Part shown: one piece after another, positions 24,973-33,179 of the stretch
Numbering within the stretch: the stretch's first letter is position 1
How the letters are laid out: the number at the start of each line of letters is the position of its first letter
From: Streptomyces sp. McG3
GTDB lineage: Bacteria > Actinomycetota > Actinomycetes > Streptomycetales > Streptomycetaceae
Direction of reading: 5' to 3'
Assembly (NCBI RefSeq): GCF_018619185.1
Contig: NZ_JAAXYC010000030.1
Location: 1-44,693, forward strand
Length of the DNA stretch: 44,693 nucleotides
Made by a program: the position numbers and the translations under genes
Notes under the pieces: generated by a model
Databases searched by the model: none
What the model was told of the DNA's origin: nothing
Seen by the model: the letters and a program-made list of their open reading frames with translations, nothing else

Positions 24973-25647
24973 TCAGGCGCCTTCCGCTCTCCCCCGGGGT
25001 CCTTTCAGCAGACCGAGCTCCAGTGCCTTGACCACCGCGTGCGTACGGTCGGCCACGTCGAGCTTGGCGAAGACCCTCAGCAGATGCGTCTTCACGGTCG
25101 CCTCCGCGATGACCAGCCGACGGCCGATCTCCACGTTGGACAGCCCGTCCGCCACCGCGCCCAGTACATCCACCTCCCGTGGCGTCAGCGTCACCGGCGT
25201 CGGCCGTCGCATCCGGGCCACCAGCCGAGCCGCGACGCGCGGAGCCAGCACGGTCTCGCCCCGGGACGCGGAGTGGACGGCCTCCACCAGCTGCTCGCGG
25301 GTGGCGTCCTTCAGCAGGTAGCCGATGGCGCCCGCCTCGACGGCGCGCTCGATCTCCGCGTCGGTCTCGTACGTGGTCAGGATCAGCACGCGGGTCCGGG
25401 CGGGCCCGGCGACGATCTCCGTGGTGGCGCTCGTCCCGTCGAGGACGGGCATGCGCAGGTCCATCAGCACCACGTCGGGCTCCAGCCGTTCGACGAGACC
25501 GACGGCCGCACGGCCGTCCTCGGCCTCGCCGACGATCTCGATGGTGGGTTCGTTCGCCAGCAGGGCGACGACCCCGGCACGCATCACCGTGTGGTCGTCC
25601 GCCACGAGGATCCGGAGCTTCTTGTCCGTTGTCGGCCCGTGGGTCAT
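24973..25647 (-). CDS. LuxR/NarL-family response regulator
   Basis: A 224-residue response regulator. The receiver domain (about 10-130) has the acidic pair VADDH, the phosphorylation Asp in DVVLMDLRMPVLDG and the Lys in GYLLKDA. A LuxR-type helix-turn-helix follows (about 150-215): LTPREVDVLGAVADGLSNVE and EATVKTHLLRVFAKL. It is encoded one base after the stop of the sensor kinase, so the two are co-translated and form a pair. The last gene of the MMPL-kinase-regulator operon; it most likely controls the exporter operon or genes elsewhere. Confidence 0.93.
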   Translation of the reverse strand: MTHGPTTDKKLRILVADDHTVMRAGVVALLANEPTIEIVGEAEDGRAAVGLVERLEPDVVLMDLRMPVLDGTSATTEIVAGPARTRVLILTTYETDAEIERAVEAGAIGYLLKDATREQLVEAVHSASRGETVLAPRVAARLVARMRRPTPVTLTPREVDVLGAVADGLSNVEIGRRLVIAEATVKTHLLRVFAKLDVADRTHAVVKALELGLLKGPRGRAEGA

Positions 25648-25648
25648 C

Positions 25649-26833
25649 TCAGCCCTGTCCGTCGGTGGGAATCATGGCCAGGACACGTGTGCCGTCGCCG
25701 ACCGAGCTGGTGACGGTGAGCTCGCCGCCGAGCTCGGCCAGGCGCTTGCGCATGCCGTGCAGCCCGAAGCCGTGGGAGTCCTCCGCAACGAAGCCCGCGC
25801 CGTCGTCGGTGATCTCCAGTTCGATCCCGTACGGCTGCATGGTGAGGACCACCTCCACGGTGGAGGCCGCCGCGTGCTTGCGGATGTTGGCGAGGGACTC
25901 CTGGGTGCAGCGCAGGAGAGCGATGCGGGTCTGCTGGTCGCAGGTGACGTCCGGCAGTTCGGAGGTGACGCGGGTCCCGGTGTCCTCGGTGAACCGCCGC
26001 AGGGTCCGTCGCAGGGTGTCCGCCACCGAACCGGCGGCGACACCGCTCTGCGGGGCGGAGCCGACGAGGACGCGCGCCTCGGCGAGGTTCTCGCGCGCGG
26101 TGTTCTCGATCGCGAGCAGGTGTTTCCCGCTCCTGCCCGGGTCGGTCGCCAGACCGGATCCGGCCGCCTCCGCGAGCACGATGATGGACGCGAACCCCTG
26201 GGCGAGCGTGTCGTGGATCTCCCGCGCGAGCCGTTCGCGCTCGTCCGCCGCACCCTGCCGGTGGTGTGCCTCGATGAGCCGGAGCCGCGCTTCCTCCAGT
26301 TCGGCGCTCAGCCGGCGGGCCCTCTCGTCGGCGTCCTCGGTGATGTGGCGCACCCCCAACCCGATGAGGACGCCTGCCGCGTAGCCGATGAGCGTGAAGA
26401 TCACGTTGCCGGTGAAGAACTCCCCGTCCCAGCCCTGCCGTACGACGTTGCCGGCCACGACGCCCGCCGCTGCGAGACCGCTCAGAGTGATCGCGGCACG
26501 CGCGCTCGCGGTGTAGATCCAGAAGTGCGGCAGTGTCACCACGAAGAGCGCCGCGCTGCCGTCGAGCAGGTACGACATGGCTCCGAGGCCCACGACGAGT
26601 ACGTACAGGTAAGGGCGGGGGCGCAGGACGGGGTTGCCGGGGAACAGCCCCACCGCGCCGTACGACAGGGCGAGCACGGCCAGCAGCCCCAGCACCGGGA
26701 AGCGCGTCGTCCCGGGTGCGTCGGCGACCGCGAGGGCCGGCGGGACCACGCCCAGCAGCACCCAGAAGACGGCGTTCCACCGGTGCAGCGACGGTACGGT
26801 CAACGCGGTGTCGGGCTGCGGCCGTTGATTCAC
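25649..26833 (-). CDS. two-component sensor histidine kinase (HisKA_3)
   Basis: A 394-residue membrane kinase. The N-terminal half has five or six membrane helices (AVFWVLLGVVPPALAVAD, FPVLGLLAVLALSYGAVG, YLYVLVVGLGAMSYLL and others), with short extracellular loops, like DesK-type sensors of the membrane state. A coiled linker leads to the H-box ERERLAREIHDTLAQGFAS with the phosphorylated His, then the ATPase domain with SLANIRKHAAA (N-box) and ITDDGAGF, and the G2 box GFGLHGMRKR. GTG 26833 lies 4 bp after the MMPL stop, and the response regulator begins one base after this gene, so all three are translationally linked. Confidence 0.92.
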   Translation of the reverse strand: MNQRPQPDTALTVPSLHRWNAVFWVLLGVVPPALAVADAPGTTRFPVLGLLAVLALSYGAVGLFPGNPVLRPRPYLYVLVVGLGAMSYLLDGSAALFVVTLPHFWIYTASARAAITLSGLAAAGVVAGNVVRQGWDGEFFTGNVIFTLIGYAAGVLIGLGVRHITEDADERARRLSAELEEARLRLIEAHHRQGAADERERLAREIHDTLAQGFASIIVLAEAAGSGLATDPGRSGKHLLAIENTARENLAEARVLVGSAPQSGVAAGSVADTLRRTLRRFTEDTGTRVTSELPDVTCDQQTRIALLRCTQESLANIRKHAAASTVEVVLTMQPYGIELEITDDGAGFVAEDSHGFGLHGMRKRLAELGGELTVTSSVGDGTRVLAMIPTDGQG

Positions 26834-26837
26834 CGCG

Positions 26838-29114
26838 TCAGCCTACTTCCGCGGGCGACCCGGCGGCGGCGGGTTCCTGGGCCCGCACGGTCCGGCCGGG
26901 GCGCCGGGCCGGCCACCAGGCACGCTCACCGAGGAGCAACAGCACCGACGGCAGGACCATGAGCCGGATGACCACGGCGTCCAGGAGGACGGCCACGGCC
27001 AGGCAGAACCCCATCTGTTTCATCTCGGTGAGGTGCAGGGCCACGAACGCGCCGAACACCGTCACCATGACGATCGCCGCGCTGGTCACCACCTTGGCCG
27101 ACCGGTTGATGCCCTCCAGGACCGCCTCGCGGGCGGACACGCCGTTCTGCCTGGCCTCCTGGATCCGGCTGACCACGAACACCTGGTAGTCCATCGACAG
27201 GCCGAAGAGGATCACCACGAGGAACAACGGAACCCTGGACGCGATCGCCCCGAGGGAGTCGAAGGCCAGCAGTCCCTCCGCCCACGTCCCCTGGAAGACC
27301 AGGACCAGCATGCCGAGTGAGGCGCCGGCGGAGAGCAGGTTCAGTACGACGCCGATCGCGCCGATCACCACGGAGCGGAACGCCCACACGGTCATCAGGA
27401 AGGTCATCAGCAGCAGGAAACCGAGGACGAGGGGCAGTTTGCCGCTCTCGTGGCTCACGTAGTCGCGTCCCCGCGCGACGTCGCCGCTCACCGCCGTCTC
27501 CACGCCGGACAGTCGGCCGACGGTGGCGGGGATGTGGTCCTGGCGGAGGTGGGTGAGCGACGCGATCGCCTCGGCGGAGGGCGCGGGATGGGGCACCGGG
27601 AGTTCCAGCACGCTGATCCTGCCGTCGGCCGACGTGCGGACCGTCGGCCGGAGGTCCTCCGGGGATTCCGGATTCGCCGCCGGGTTCGTCAGGTTCTTCG
27701 CCCCCTCCGGGTTCTGCGGGGCCCGTGCGAACAGGGGGTCCGTCCGGGCCCGTCGGCCGAGGTCCTCCAGGGCCCGCTTCACCTGTGCCGCCCGTTCCGG
27801 CGTGGAGCGGGTGACGACCTCGTGGGTGACGAGGAGTTCGGGGAAGCTCTCGGTCAGCCGGTCGTAGACCCGCATGGCCGGGATGTCGCGGGAGAAGGTG
27901 TCCCTTCCCGGGTCGATCAGTTTCAGGCCGAGCGCGGGCACGGCCAGGCCGAGCATGACGAGGACCGACAGGCACAGGGTGAGGGCGGGGCGGGTCCGGG
28001 CCGGGCGCAGCAGAGCGGCGAACACCCGTCCCGTCTCCGGCTTCCCGGCCCGGGCCGGCTTGCCGCGCCTCGCCCGGCAGGCGGCCCGGCGGGGAGCGAG
28101 GCGGTCGGCGCGGCGGCCGATGACGACCAGCAGCGCGGGGAGCACGGTGAGCGAGCTGGCGACGGCGACGGCCACGACGAGGATGGTCCCGGTCGCCCGT
28201 GAGGAGAAGATGACGTCCGCGGCCAGATACAGGGTGGCGGTGGAGACGATCACGGCCAGACCGGAGACCACGATGGCCCGGCCCGCCGTCGCCGCCGCCA
28301 GCTCCACGAGGGCTTCCGGGCCGAGCCGCCCGTCGGCGCGCGCCCGTTCCTCCCGTTCGCGCTTCAGGTAGAAGAGCGTGTAGTCGACGCCGACCGCCAG
28401 ACCGATGAGCAGGATGAGGTTCGTCCCGACCCCCGCGTCGGGCATGACGTGCGAGGCGACCATGGACAGTCCGATGGCCGCGGCGATCGAGGAGAGCGCC
28501 AGCAGCAGCGGCACACCCGCCATGATCACCGAGCCGAACACGACCAGCAGGGTGATGACGGTGACGGGCAGGCTGATGCGTTCGGAGAGTGCGAGATCCT
28601 CGTCGCGCTGGTCGTTGACGCCCTTGCTGATGGCGGGGGATCCGGTCTCCTCCACCACCAGGTCCGGGTGGTCGGCGGCCACCGCCGCCGTCTGCTCCAG
28701 GAGCGGTACGACGTTCTTCCTGCCTTCCAGCTCGGGGCCGTTCAGGACCAACGAGACCAGCAGGACCTCGCCGTCCTTCGAGCGGACGGGAGCGGCCACG
28801 CTCTCCACCTGGGGCAGCTCCCGCATCCGCGCGGTCACGTCCCGGGCCGCCGCACCGGCCGCCGCCATGTCCAGCTCCCCCGACCTGGCCCGGATCATGA
28901 TCCGCTCGGTGGGGGAACGCTCCAGGCCGCCCTCGGTCGCCGTCGCCTCGGCGCGTCCCGCCTCGCCGACCCAGAAGTCCTTGGTGGTGGCCTCGTTGGT
29001 GCCCCATGCGATGCCGGCCACGAGGCACAGGACGACGAACGCGAACCAGCCGGCGATCGCCCGCCCGGCGTGCCGGGCGCTCCATCGGGCCATACGTACA
29101 GGTAGGTGTCTCAT
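26838..29114 (-). CDS. MMPL family RND-type exporter
   Basis: A 758-residue inner-membrane transporter with the MMPL plan: one helix near the N-terminus (AGWFAFVVLCLVAGIAWG), a first external domain, helices 2-6 from about 170 with the signature GLAVGVDYTLFYLKREREE, a cytoplasmic loop, helix 7 near 370, a second external domain and a last group with LFGLSMDYQVFVVSRIQE. The Asp-Tyr pairs (GVDYT, SMDYQ) in helices 4 and 10 relay protons. MMPL proteins export lipids or polyketides driven by protons. The open frame extends far upstream, but ATG 29114 (AGGA eight bases before) starts the conserved sequence. It shares an operon with a sensor kinase and regulator, and a palindrome at 29172-29193 lies upstream. 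Confidence 0.92.
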   Translation of the reverse strand: MRHLPVRMARWSARHAGRAIAGWFAFVVLCLVAGIAWGTNEATTKDFWVGEAGRAEATATEGGLERSPTERIMIRARSGELDMAAAGAAARDVTARMRELPQVESVAAPVRSKDGEVLLVSLVLNGPELEGRKNVVPLLEQTAAVAADHPDLVVEETGSPAISKGVNDQRDEDLALSERISLPVTVITLLVVFGSVIMAGVPLLLALSSIAAAIGLSMVASHVMPDAGVGTNLILLIGLAVGVDYTLFYLKREREERARADGRLGPEALVELAAATAGRAIVVSGLAVIVSTATLYLAADVIFSSRATGTILVVAVAVASSLTVLPALLVVIGRRADRLAPRRAACRARRGKPARAGKPETGRVFAALLRPARTRPALTLCLSVLVMLGLAVPALGLKLIDPGRDTFSRDIPAMRVYDRLTESFPELLVTHEVVTRSTPERAAQVKRALEDLGRRARTDPLFARAPQNPEGAKNLTNPAANPESPEDLRPTVRTSADGRISVLELPVPHPAPSAEAIASLTHLRQDHIPATVGRLSGVETAVSGDVARGRDYVSHESGKLPLVLGFLLLMTFLMTVWAFRSVVIGAIGVVLNLLSAGASLGMLVLVFQGTWAEGLLAFDSLGAIASRVPLFLVVILFGLSMDYQVFVVSRIQEARQNGVSAREAVLEGINRSAKVVTSAAIVMVTVFGAFVALHLTEMKQMGFCLAVAVLLDAVVIRLMVLPSVLLLLGERAWWPARRPGRTVRAQEPAAAGSPAEVG

Positions 29115-29171
29115 GCCGGAAATCCTGGTCGCAGGAGTGCGGCGCCCGACACGTCCTGCCGACTGAACCTG

Positions 29172-29193
29172 TTGTCCACCGATCGGTGGACAA
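29172..29193. promoter_or_regulatory. 22-bp perfect palindrome upstream of the MMPL gene
   Basis: TTGTCCACCGA followed by its exact complement, 58 bp before the MMPL start and 14 bp after the MerR stop codon. It resembles TetR-family operators in size and symmetry. The core ACCGATCGGT is shared with the palindrome before the DrrAB-like ABC operon at 19410-19429; both are 58 bp ahead of their genes. Confidence 0.65.
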
Positions 29194-29206
29194 GAGCGCC
29201 GGCGGG

Positions 29207-29944
29207 TCAGACTGCCGTGTTCCCCTCCGGCCGCGCGAGAAGGGTTCCGAGGCGACGCATCACGTCGACCTGGGCGGGGTTGTAGAGGTCGGTGATCGCT
29301 CTGCCGATGGTCTGCGCGGTGTGCTCCGGGCCGCGTGGGGCGTCCGAGGAGAGGTGCTCCAGTCCGGGGTGCTTCACATGCAGTGCGCGGACATAGGGCA
29401 CGAGGCGTCTCGCGAGGTCCCGGCGCGTCGGTTCGTCGGCGTCTGCGGGGAGGTCGTCGAGTTCCAGGGCTACCGCGTCGGGGTCCTGTCGCAGCATGTC
29501 CGCGTAGGCGTCCAGGCCGCTCGGGCCGAGGATCGTGCCCAGGACGGTGACGAACGAGCGGTCCGGGTCGGGCAGTTCGGCGGGGTCGTCCGCCTCGGCG
29601 AACCGGAGGGGCAGATCGGTGGCTCCGGTCTTCTTGAGCAGTGCCGCGACCTCGACGCGGGCCTGCTGGAGGCGTTCGATGGTGGCGGCCAGTTCGGCGT
29701 CGAGGGCTCGGAGGGCGTCCCGGGGGTGTTCGTGGTCGGGCAGGGCGGCGATCTGGGCCAGGGAGAATCCGAGGGCCGTGAGGCGTTTGACCCGCAGCAG
29801 TCGGACGAGGTGGGTGACTCCGTACTGCTTGTAGCCGTTGGAGCGCCGCTCCGGCTCGTCGAGCAGCCCGATGTCGTGGTAGTGCCGCACGGTCCTCAGA
29901 CTGGTTCCGGCGAGCTCCGCGATCTCGCGGGTGCTCCACGCCAT
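29207..29944 (-). CDS. MerR-family transcriptional regulator
   Basis: A 245-residue protein. The N-terminal winged helix-turn-helix begins STREIAELAGTSLRTVRHYH, with the wing GYKQYGVTHLVRLLRVKRLT and a dimer helix (about 85-115). The C-terminal 130 residues (from FAEADDPAELPDPD) are a helical effector-binding domain of the kind seen in Streptomyces TipA-like drug sensors, without the Cys residues of metal sensors. ATG 29944 is preceded by GAGGGAGAG. Its own promoter (30001-30031) has the 19-bp spacer with an inverted repeat that MerR proteins recognise, so it is probably autoregulated. The MMPL operon starts 92 bp downstream on the same strand and may be a target or be read from the same transcript. 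Confidence 0.87.
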   Translation of the reverse strand: MAWSTREIAELAGTSLRTVRHYHDIGLLDEPERRSNGYKQYGVTHLVRLLRVKRLTALGFSLAQIAALPDHEHPRDALRALDAELAATIERLQQARVEVAALLKKTGATDLPLRFAEADDPAELPDPDRSFVTVLGTILGPSGLDAYADMLRQDPDAVALELDDLPADADEPTRRDLARRLVPYVRALHVKHPGLEHLSSDAPRGPEHTAQTIGRAITDLYNPAQVDVMRRLGTLLARPEGNTAV

Positions 29945-30000
29945 GATGGGTCTCTCCCTCGGCAGCCGGTGATGTCGGCGCGGTCGCGCCGAAGGGGTCC

Positions 30001-30031
30001 AGTGGAAACCATGCCGCAGCGGCATGGTCAA
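30001..30031 (-). promoter_or_regulatory. MerR-type promoter with 19-bp spacer and dyad
   Basis: Reading the minus strand: TTGACC (30031-30026), a 19-bp spacer and TCCACT (30006-30001). A 21-bp inverted repeat (ACCATGCCGC, one base, and its complement, 30008-30028) fills the spacer. The long spacer with an internal dyad is the hallmark of promoters that MerR regulators untwist. Transcription would begin near 29994, about 50 bases before the MerR start. Confidence 0.7.
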
Positions 30032-30122
30032 GCGCGGGCGTGCGGGACGGGCGCGCCTGGCCCCGGCAGCGTACGGGCAGGTCGCGCCTTCAAGCGCGGG
30101 GGTCCCTCCCACCGGAACCGCA

Positions 30123-30162
30123 GTGTCCTCCTTCCCCCTGTTCGGCGGGGGAAGGAGGACAC
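30123..30162 (-). terminator. strong hairpin terminator after the TAP-type peptidase
   Basis: A perfect 16-bp stem: GTGTCCTCCTTCCCCC at 30123-30138 with its complement at 30147-30162 and an 8-base loop. It starts 41 bases after the peptidase stop codon and insulates the MerR promoter downstream. Confidence 0.8.
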
Positions 30163-30203
30163 GGGCCGGGCGCAGCCGCTCGTCGGCGGGCCCGGTGGGG
30201 TGT

Positions 30204-31778
30204 TCAGAGGGTGCAGGTGGTGCTTTCGGACGGGGTTCGCAGGTGGATCAGATAGTCGGCCACGGCCTTGTTGACGCAGGCGTTGACCCCTGACGCGGCG
30301 ATGGTGTGCTGTTCCCCCTTCACGGTGAGCAGGCTGCCGTCGAGGGTTTCTGCCAGGTTGACGCCCGCCTGATGCGGGGTGCTCGGGTCACCGGTGATCG
30401 AGATCGTCAGGGTGGCGGGCAGCCCGTCGACGCGGTCGGGGAAGGGGTACGTGGTCTTCGGCTCGGCCGGCCAGAACTCGCAGGTGTCCCTGGCCCCTTC
30501 GGTGCCGGTGCCCGGGTCGGCGAACGGTGCCGCCCGGTAGGTCCTGCCGCGCATCTCGACCGCCTGCTCGGGGGTCATGCGTGCCTCGTCCATGCAGGTG
30601 ATGGCATAGTTGGCCACGTCGAAGTTGCTGCCGCTCCCGTCCGGGCCGCGCCCGCTGAAGGCCGCGGAGATGGCGAGGAGTTGTTCGGGGTTGCCCGACC
30701 GCACCTCGGCGATGCCCTTGGTGATCTTCGGCCAGACCGCCTGGTAGTAGAGGCCGGAGATCACGGCGTCCATGAGGTCGTTGTACGTGAACCGCATCCC
30801 CTGCCCGTAGATGAGCGGCTTGTCGAGCAGCGGGCGGGCGATCTTCTGGAACTTCTCGGTCGCCTGCTTCGGATCGGTGCCCAGGGGGCAGTCCTGGGCG
30901 GCGGCGCAGGCCTCGGCCATCTTGTCGAAGGAGCGTTGGAAGCCGCTGTACTGGGACAGTCGCCGCTCGCTGCCGAGGTGGGGATCGACGGCGCCGTCGA
31001 GGACCATGCCGCGGACGTTGCCCGGGAACTGCTCGGCGTACAGCGCCCCGATGCGGGTCCCGTAGCTCTGGCCCAGGAAGTTCAGCTTCTTCCCGCCGAG
31101 GGCGGACCGCAGGATGTCCATGTCGCGGACCGTGTCGCGGGTGCTGACGGTGCCCAGGTTCTGTTCACCGCCGGAGCCCCGCGCGCACTTGGCGACGAGT
31201 CGCTCGGTGTCCTCCGCGGTGAAGCGACCGGCTGTCAGGACGAGTTCGGTCCGTACGTCACCGGCGCGGTAGTCCTCCTCGGTGAAGCAGCTGATCGCCG
31301 GTTCGGACGCTCCGACGCCACGGGGGTCGAATCCCACGAGGTCGAAGCTCTCGGTCACGGGGCTCTTCGCCAGCGCCGTGCCGGTCTGCGCCGCGAAGTT
31401 CTGGCCGGTGCCGCCGGGGCCGCCCGAGTTGAGGAGCAGGGGACCCTTCGACTTGCCCCGTGCGGGAACCCGGAGCACCGCGATCTGCCCCGTCCTGCCG
31501 TCGGGGGCGTCGTAGTCCAGCGGCACGTCCAGCCGGGCACACTGGAGGCGGGGATCGGCGAAGGCCTTCTCGTCCGCCGGAGTGGTGCCGTACCCCTCGC
31601 ACGAGCCGAACGCGAGGTCCTGGTCGTAGAAGCGGTCCAGCTCACCGGGTGGTTTCGTCGAGGCCTTCGCCGGCTGCGAGGCGTCGGACGTGCTCGGGGC
31701 GCAGGCTCCGACCAGAAGCAGCAGCGGCACGGCCACCGCGGTCATCGTCGGGCGGAGTCGCGTGGGCAGGTAGGACAA
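30204..31778 (-). CDS. secreted TAP-type alpha/beta hydrolase lipoprotein (S33 tripeptidyl aminopeptidase-like)
   Basis: A 524-residue lipoprotein precursor. TTG at 31778 has AGGAG five bases upstream and gives a basic start, hydrophobic core VAVPLLLLVGAC and the lipobox Cys26. The hydrolase domain shows LLLNSGGPGGTGQNF (oxyanion, HGG-like block), FDPRGVGASEP, nucleophile elbow LNFLGQSYGTRIGALY, and in the TAP-like C-terminal part TLTISITGDPSTP (acid) and VKGEQHTIAA (His). Streptomyces Tap and Slp proteases of this family release tripeptides from N-termini outside the cell; Slp members are also lipoproteins. It is encoded 89 bp after a PapA-like gene on the same strand and is followed by a strong terminator. 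Confidence 0.88.
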   Translation of the reverse strand: MSYLPTRLRPTMTAVAVPLLLLVGACAPSTSDASQPAKASTKPPGELDRFYDQDLAFGSCEGYGTTPADEKAFADPRLQCARLDVPLDYDAPDGRTGQIAVLRVPARGKSKGPLLLNSGGPGGTGQNFAAQTGTALAKSPVTESFDLVGFDPRGVGASEPAISCFTEEDYRAGDVRTELVLTAGRFTAEDTERLVAKCARGSGGEQNLGTVSTRDTVRDMDILRSALGGKKLNFLGQSYGTRIGALYAEQFPGNVRGMVLDGAVDPHLGSERRLSQYSGFQRSFDKMAEACAAAQDCPLGTDPKQATEKFQKIARPLLDKPLIYGQGMRFTYNDLMDAVISGLYYQAVWPKITKGIAEVRSGNPEQLLAISAAFSGRGPDGSGSNFDVANYAITCMDEARMTPEQAVEMRGRTYRAAPFADPGTGTEGARDTCEFWPAEPKTTYPFPDRVDGLPATLTISITGDPSTPHQAGVNLAETLDGSLLTVKGEQHTIAASGVNACVNKAVADYLIHLRTPSESTTCTL

Positions 31779-31867
31779 CGTCGCTCCTCGTGGGGGTGTG
31801 GTGGGGGACGGGGAAGAGCGTGCGGTGGTGCGCGGCGGACCGGCTCCCGCCGCGCGGGAGGGAACCG

Positions 31868-33133
31868 TCACGCGGGGCCGGCGTCCCGGTCCGAGGCCGC
31901 GCAGGCCCGGGCGAGGACAGCGGCCATCTCCGGGAGAAGGCCGGCCACGGGGTCGTGGGTGAGTTCGGTCATCCGCAGGCGCCCGCCGACGGTGACGACA
32001 CCGAGGACGTGCTCCCCGCGCACCTGGGTGATCTGCGCGGGGCCCCACAGAGCCGTGACGCAGGACGGGATCGATCCGTACGCTTCCGCCGCACCGAGGT
32101 TGGTGATCTGGATGTCGGCCGCCGTGACCGCGGCCATCATCGCCTCGGCGTGCTCGGGGGTCTCCGGTGCGCTCTCGGAGAGAGCCGCGGAAGCGGCCCG
32201 GAGCGCGTGCGGTGCGCGTTGCCGCGCCAGCGACGCGTGGTGCCGCCGGGCGAGGCCCCAGAAGTCGTCCGCCCGCCTCTCCTCACTCGCCGTCCGAGCT
32301 CCGGCGAAGCGGTTGGCGACGTCGTCGGGCAGGCCGGCCGCGCGACGCAGGTCCACCGGGCTCAACACCCGCACGAAGTCGCGGCCCCGCCGGTGGAACA
32401 CCGTGGAGGCGGCCGAGCAGAGGGCCGCGTGCACCGACACGCCCTCCGTACGGCAGCGGCCGACGAGCCTCGTGGTCAGTTCACGGTCGAGGGCAAGGGC
32501 GGACACGTGCGGCAGCAGCGCGGAGAACGGGACGAGCTCTCCGGGTGCGCTCATGCGCTCGTCCTCCGCCGGCGGGACCTCCAAGGCCGCGGCGTCGCCG
32601 GTGTCCGTACCCACGTCGAGGCCGGCGAGGAGGTCCTCCTGGGCCCGCGGTACACCGCCGGCCCTTCCGGGTTCGCCGCCGTCGAGAGCCTCGATCAGGT
32701 CCAGCAGCACCTGCAGGCCACCGACTCCGTCGGTGATCTGGTGGGCGAAGGTCAGCACGACGGAACAGTCCGTGTCTCCGGGGATCAGGACGGCTCGCAG
32801 CAGGGGACCCGGTTCCGGCGGAATGGGGCGCGTCTGTTCGGTGGCCACGACCGCCTGCCACGGGGTGCCCGCGGCACGGGTCGCGACGTCTACGGCGCCC
32901 TCCGCCGAGCGGTACAGGGTTTCCACCGCACTGCGGTCGACCGAGGCCGCGAGCAGGGGATGGCGCTCCTGGAGGCGCGCCAGCGCCCGTGCCAGCGTCA
33001 CCGTCGACACCTGCCGGTCGACGCGCGCCACCAGAGAGAACTGGACAGGGTATTTATGCATATAGAGATCGATGGTCTTCTCGAATGCGCCGAGCGCACG
33101 CAATGCCGTTCCCCGGCTGTTGCTGATCGTCAC
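31868..33133 (-). CDS. condensation-domain / PapA-like acyltransferase
   Basis: A 421-residue soluble enzyme with the fold of stand-alone NRPS condensation domains and PapA acyltransferases. The active-site motif HxxxDG is HQITDG at 131-136; residues around it (SVVLTFAHQITDGVGGLQVL) and the N-terminal AFEKTIDLYMHKYPVQFSLV fit the chloramphenicol-acetyltransferase-like superfamily. A second half (about 225-400) includes SPVDLRRAAGLPDDVANRF, the DFGWG-equivalent being replaced by IQITNLGA. Mycobacterial PapA5 esterifies polyketide lipids. Here the donor is not known and no synthase is nearby. GTG 33133 fits the family start. The neighbours on the same strand are a broken DUF3159 gene and a secreted peptidase. 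Confidence 0.8.
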   Translation of the reverse strand: MTISNSRGTALRALGAFEKTIDLYMHKYPVQFSLVARVDRQVSTVTLARALARLQERHPLLAASVDRSAVETLYRSAEGAVDVATRAAGTPWQAVVATEQTRPIPPEPGPLLRAVLIPGDTDCSVVLTFAHQITDGVGGLQVLLDLIEALDGGEPGRAGGVPRAQEDLLAGLDVGTDTGDAAALEVPPAEDERMSAPGELVPFSALLPHVSALALDRELTTRLVGRCRTEGVSVHAALCSAASTVFHRRGRDFVRVLSPVDLRRAAGLPDDVANRFAGARTASEERRADDFWGLARRHHASLARQRAPHALRAASAALSESAPETPEHAEAMMAAVTAADIQITNLGAAEAYGSIPSCVTALWGPAQITQVRGEHVLGVVTVGGRLRMTELTHDPVAGLLPEMAAVLARACAASDRDAGPA

Positions 33134-33179
33134 TTTCCCGCCTCTTCCGAATGATGTCGTCGTGCGTGCGTGGGCCTGT

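Noticed and set aside
29115..29939. N-terminal extension of the MMPL frame
   Set aside because: The frame is open through the MerR gene, but the added residues are the MerR gene read in the wrong frame; the conserved MMPL start is at 29114.
30306..33065. A 919-codon open frame on the + strand opposite the peptidase and PapA-like genes
   Set aside because: It is the antisense of two genes with clear motifs, is full of Gly/Arg/Val repeats typical of mirror frames in high-GC DNA, and has no ribosome site.
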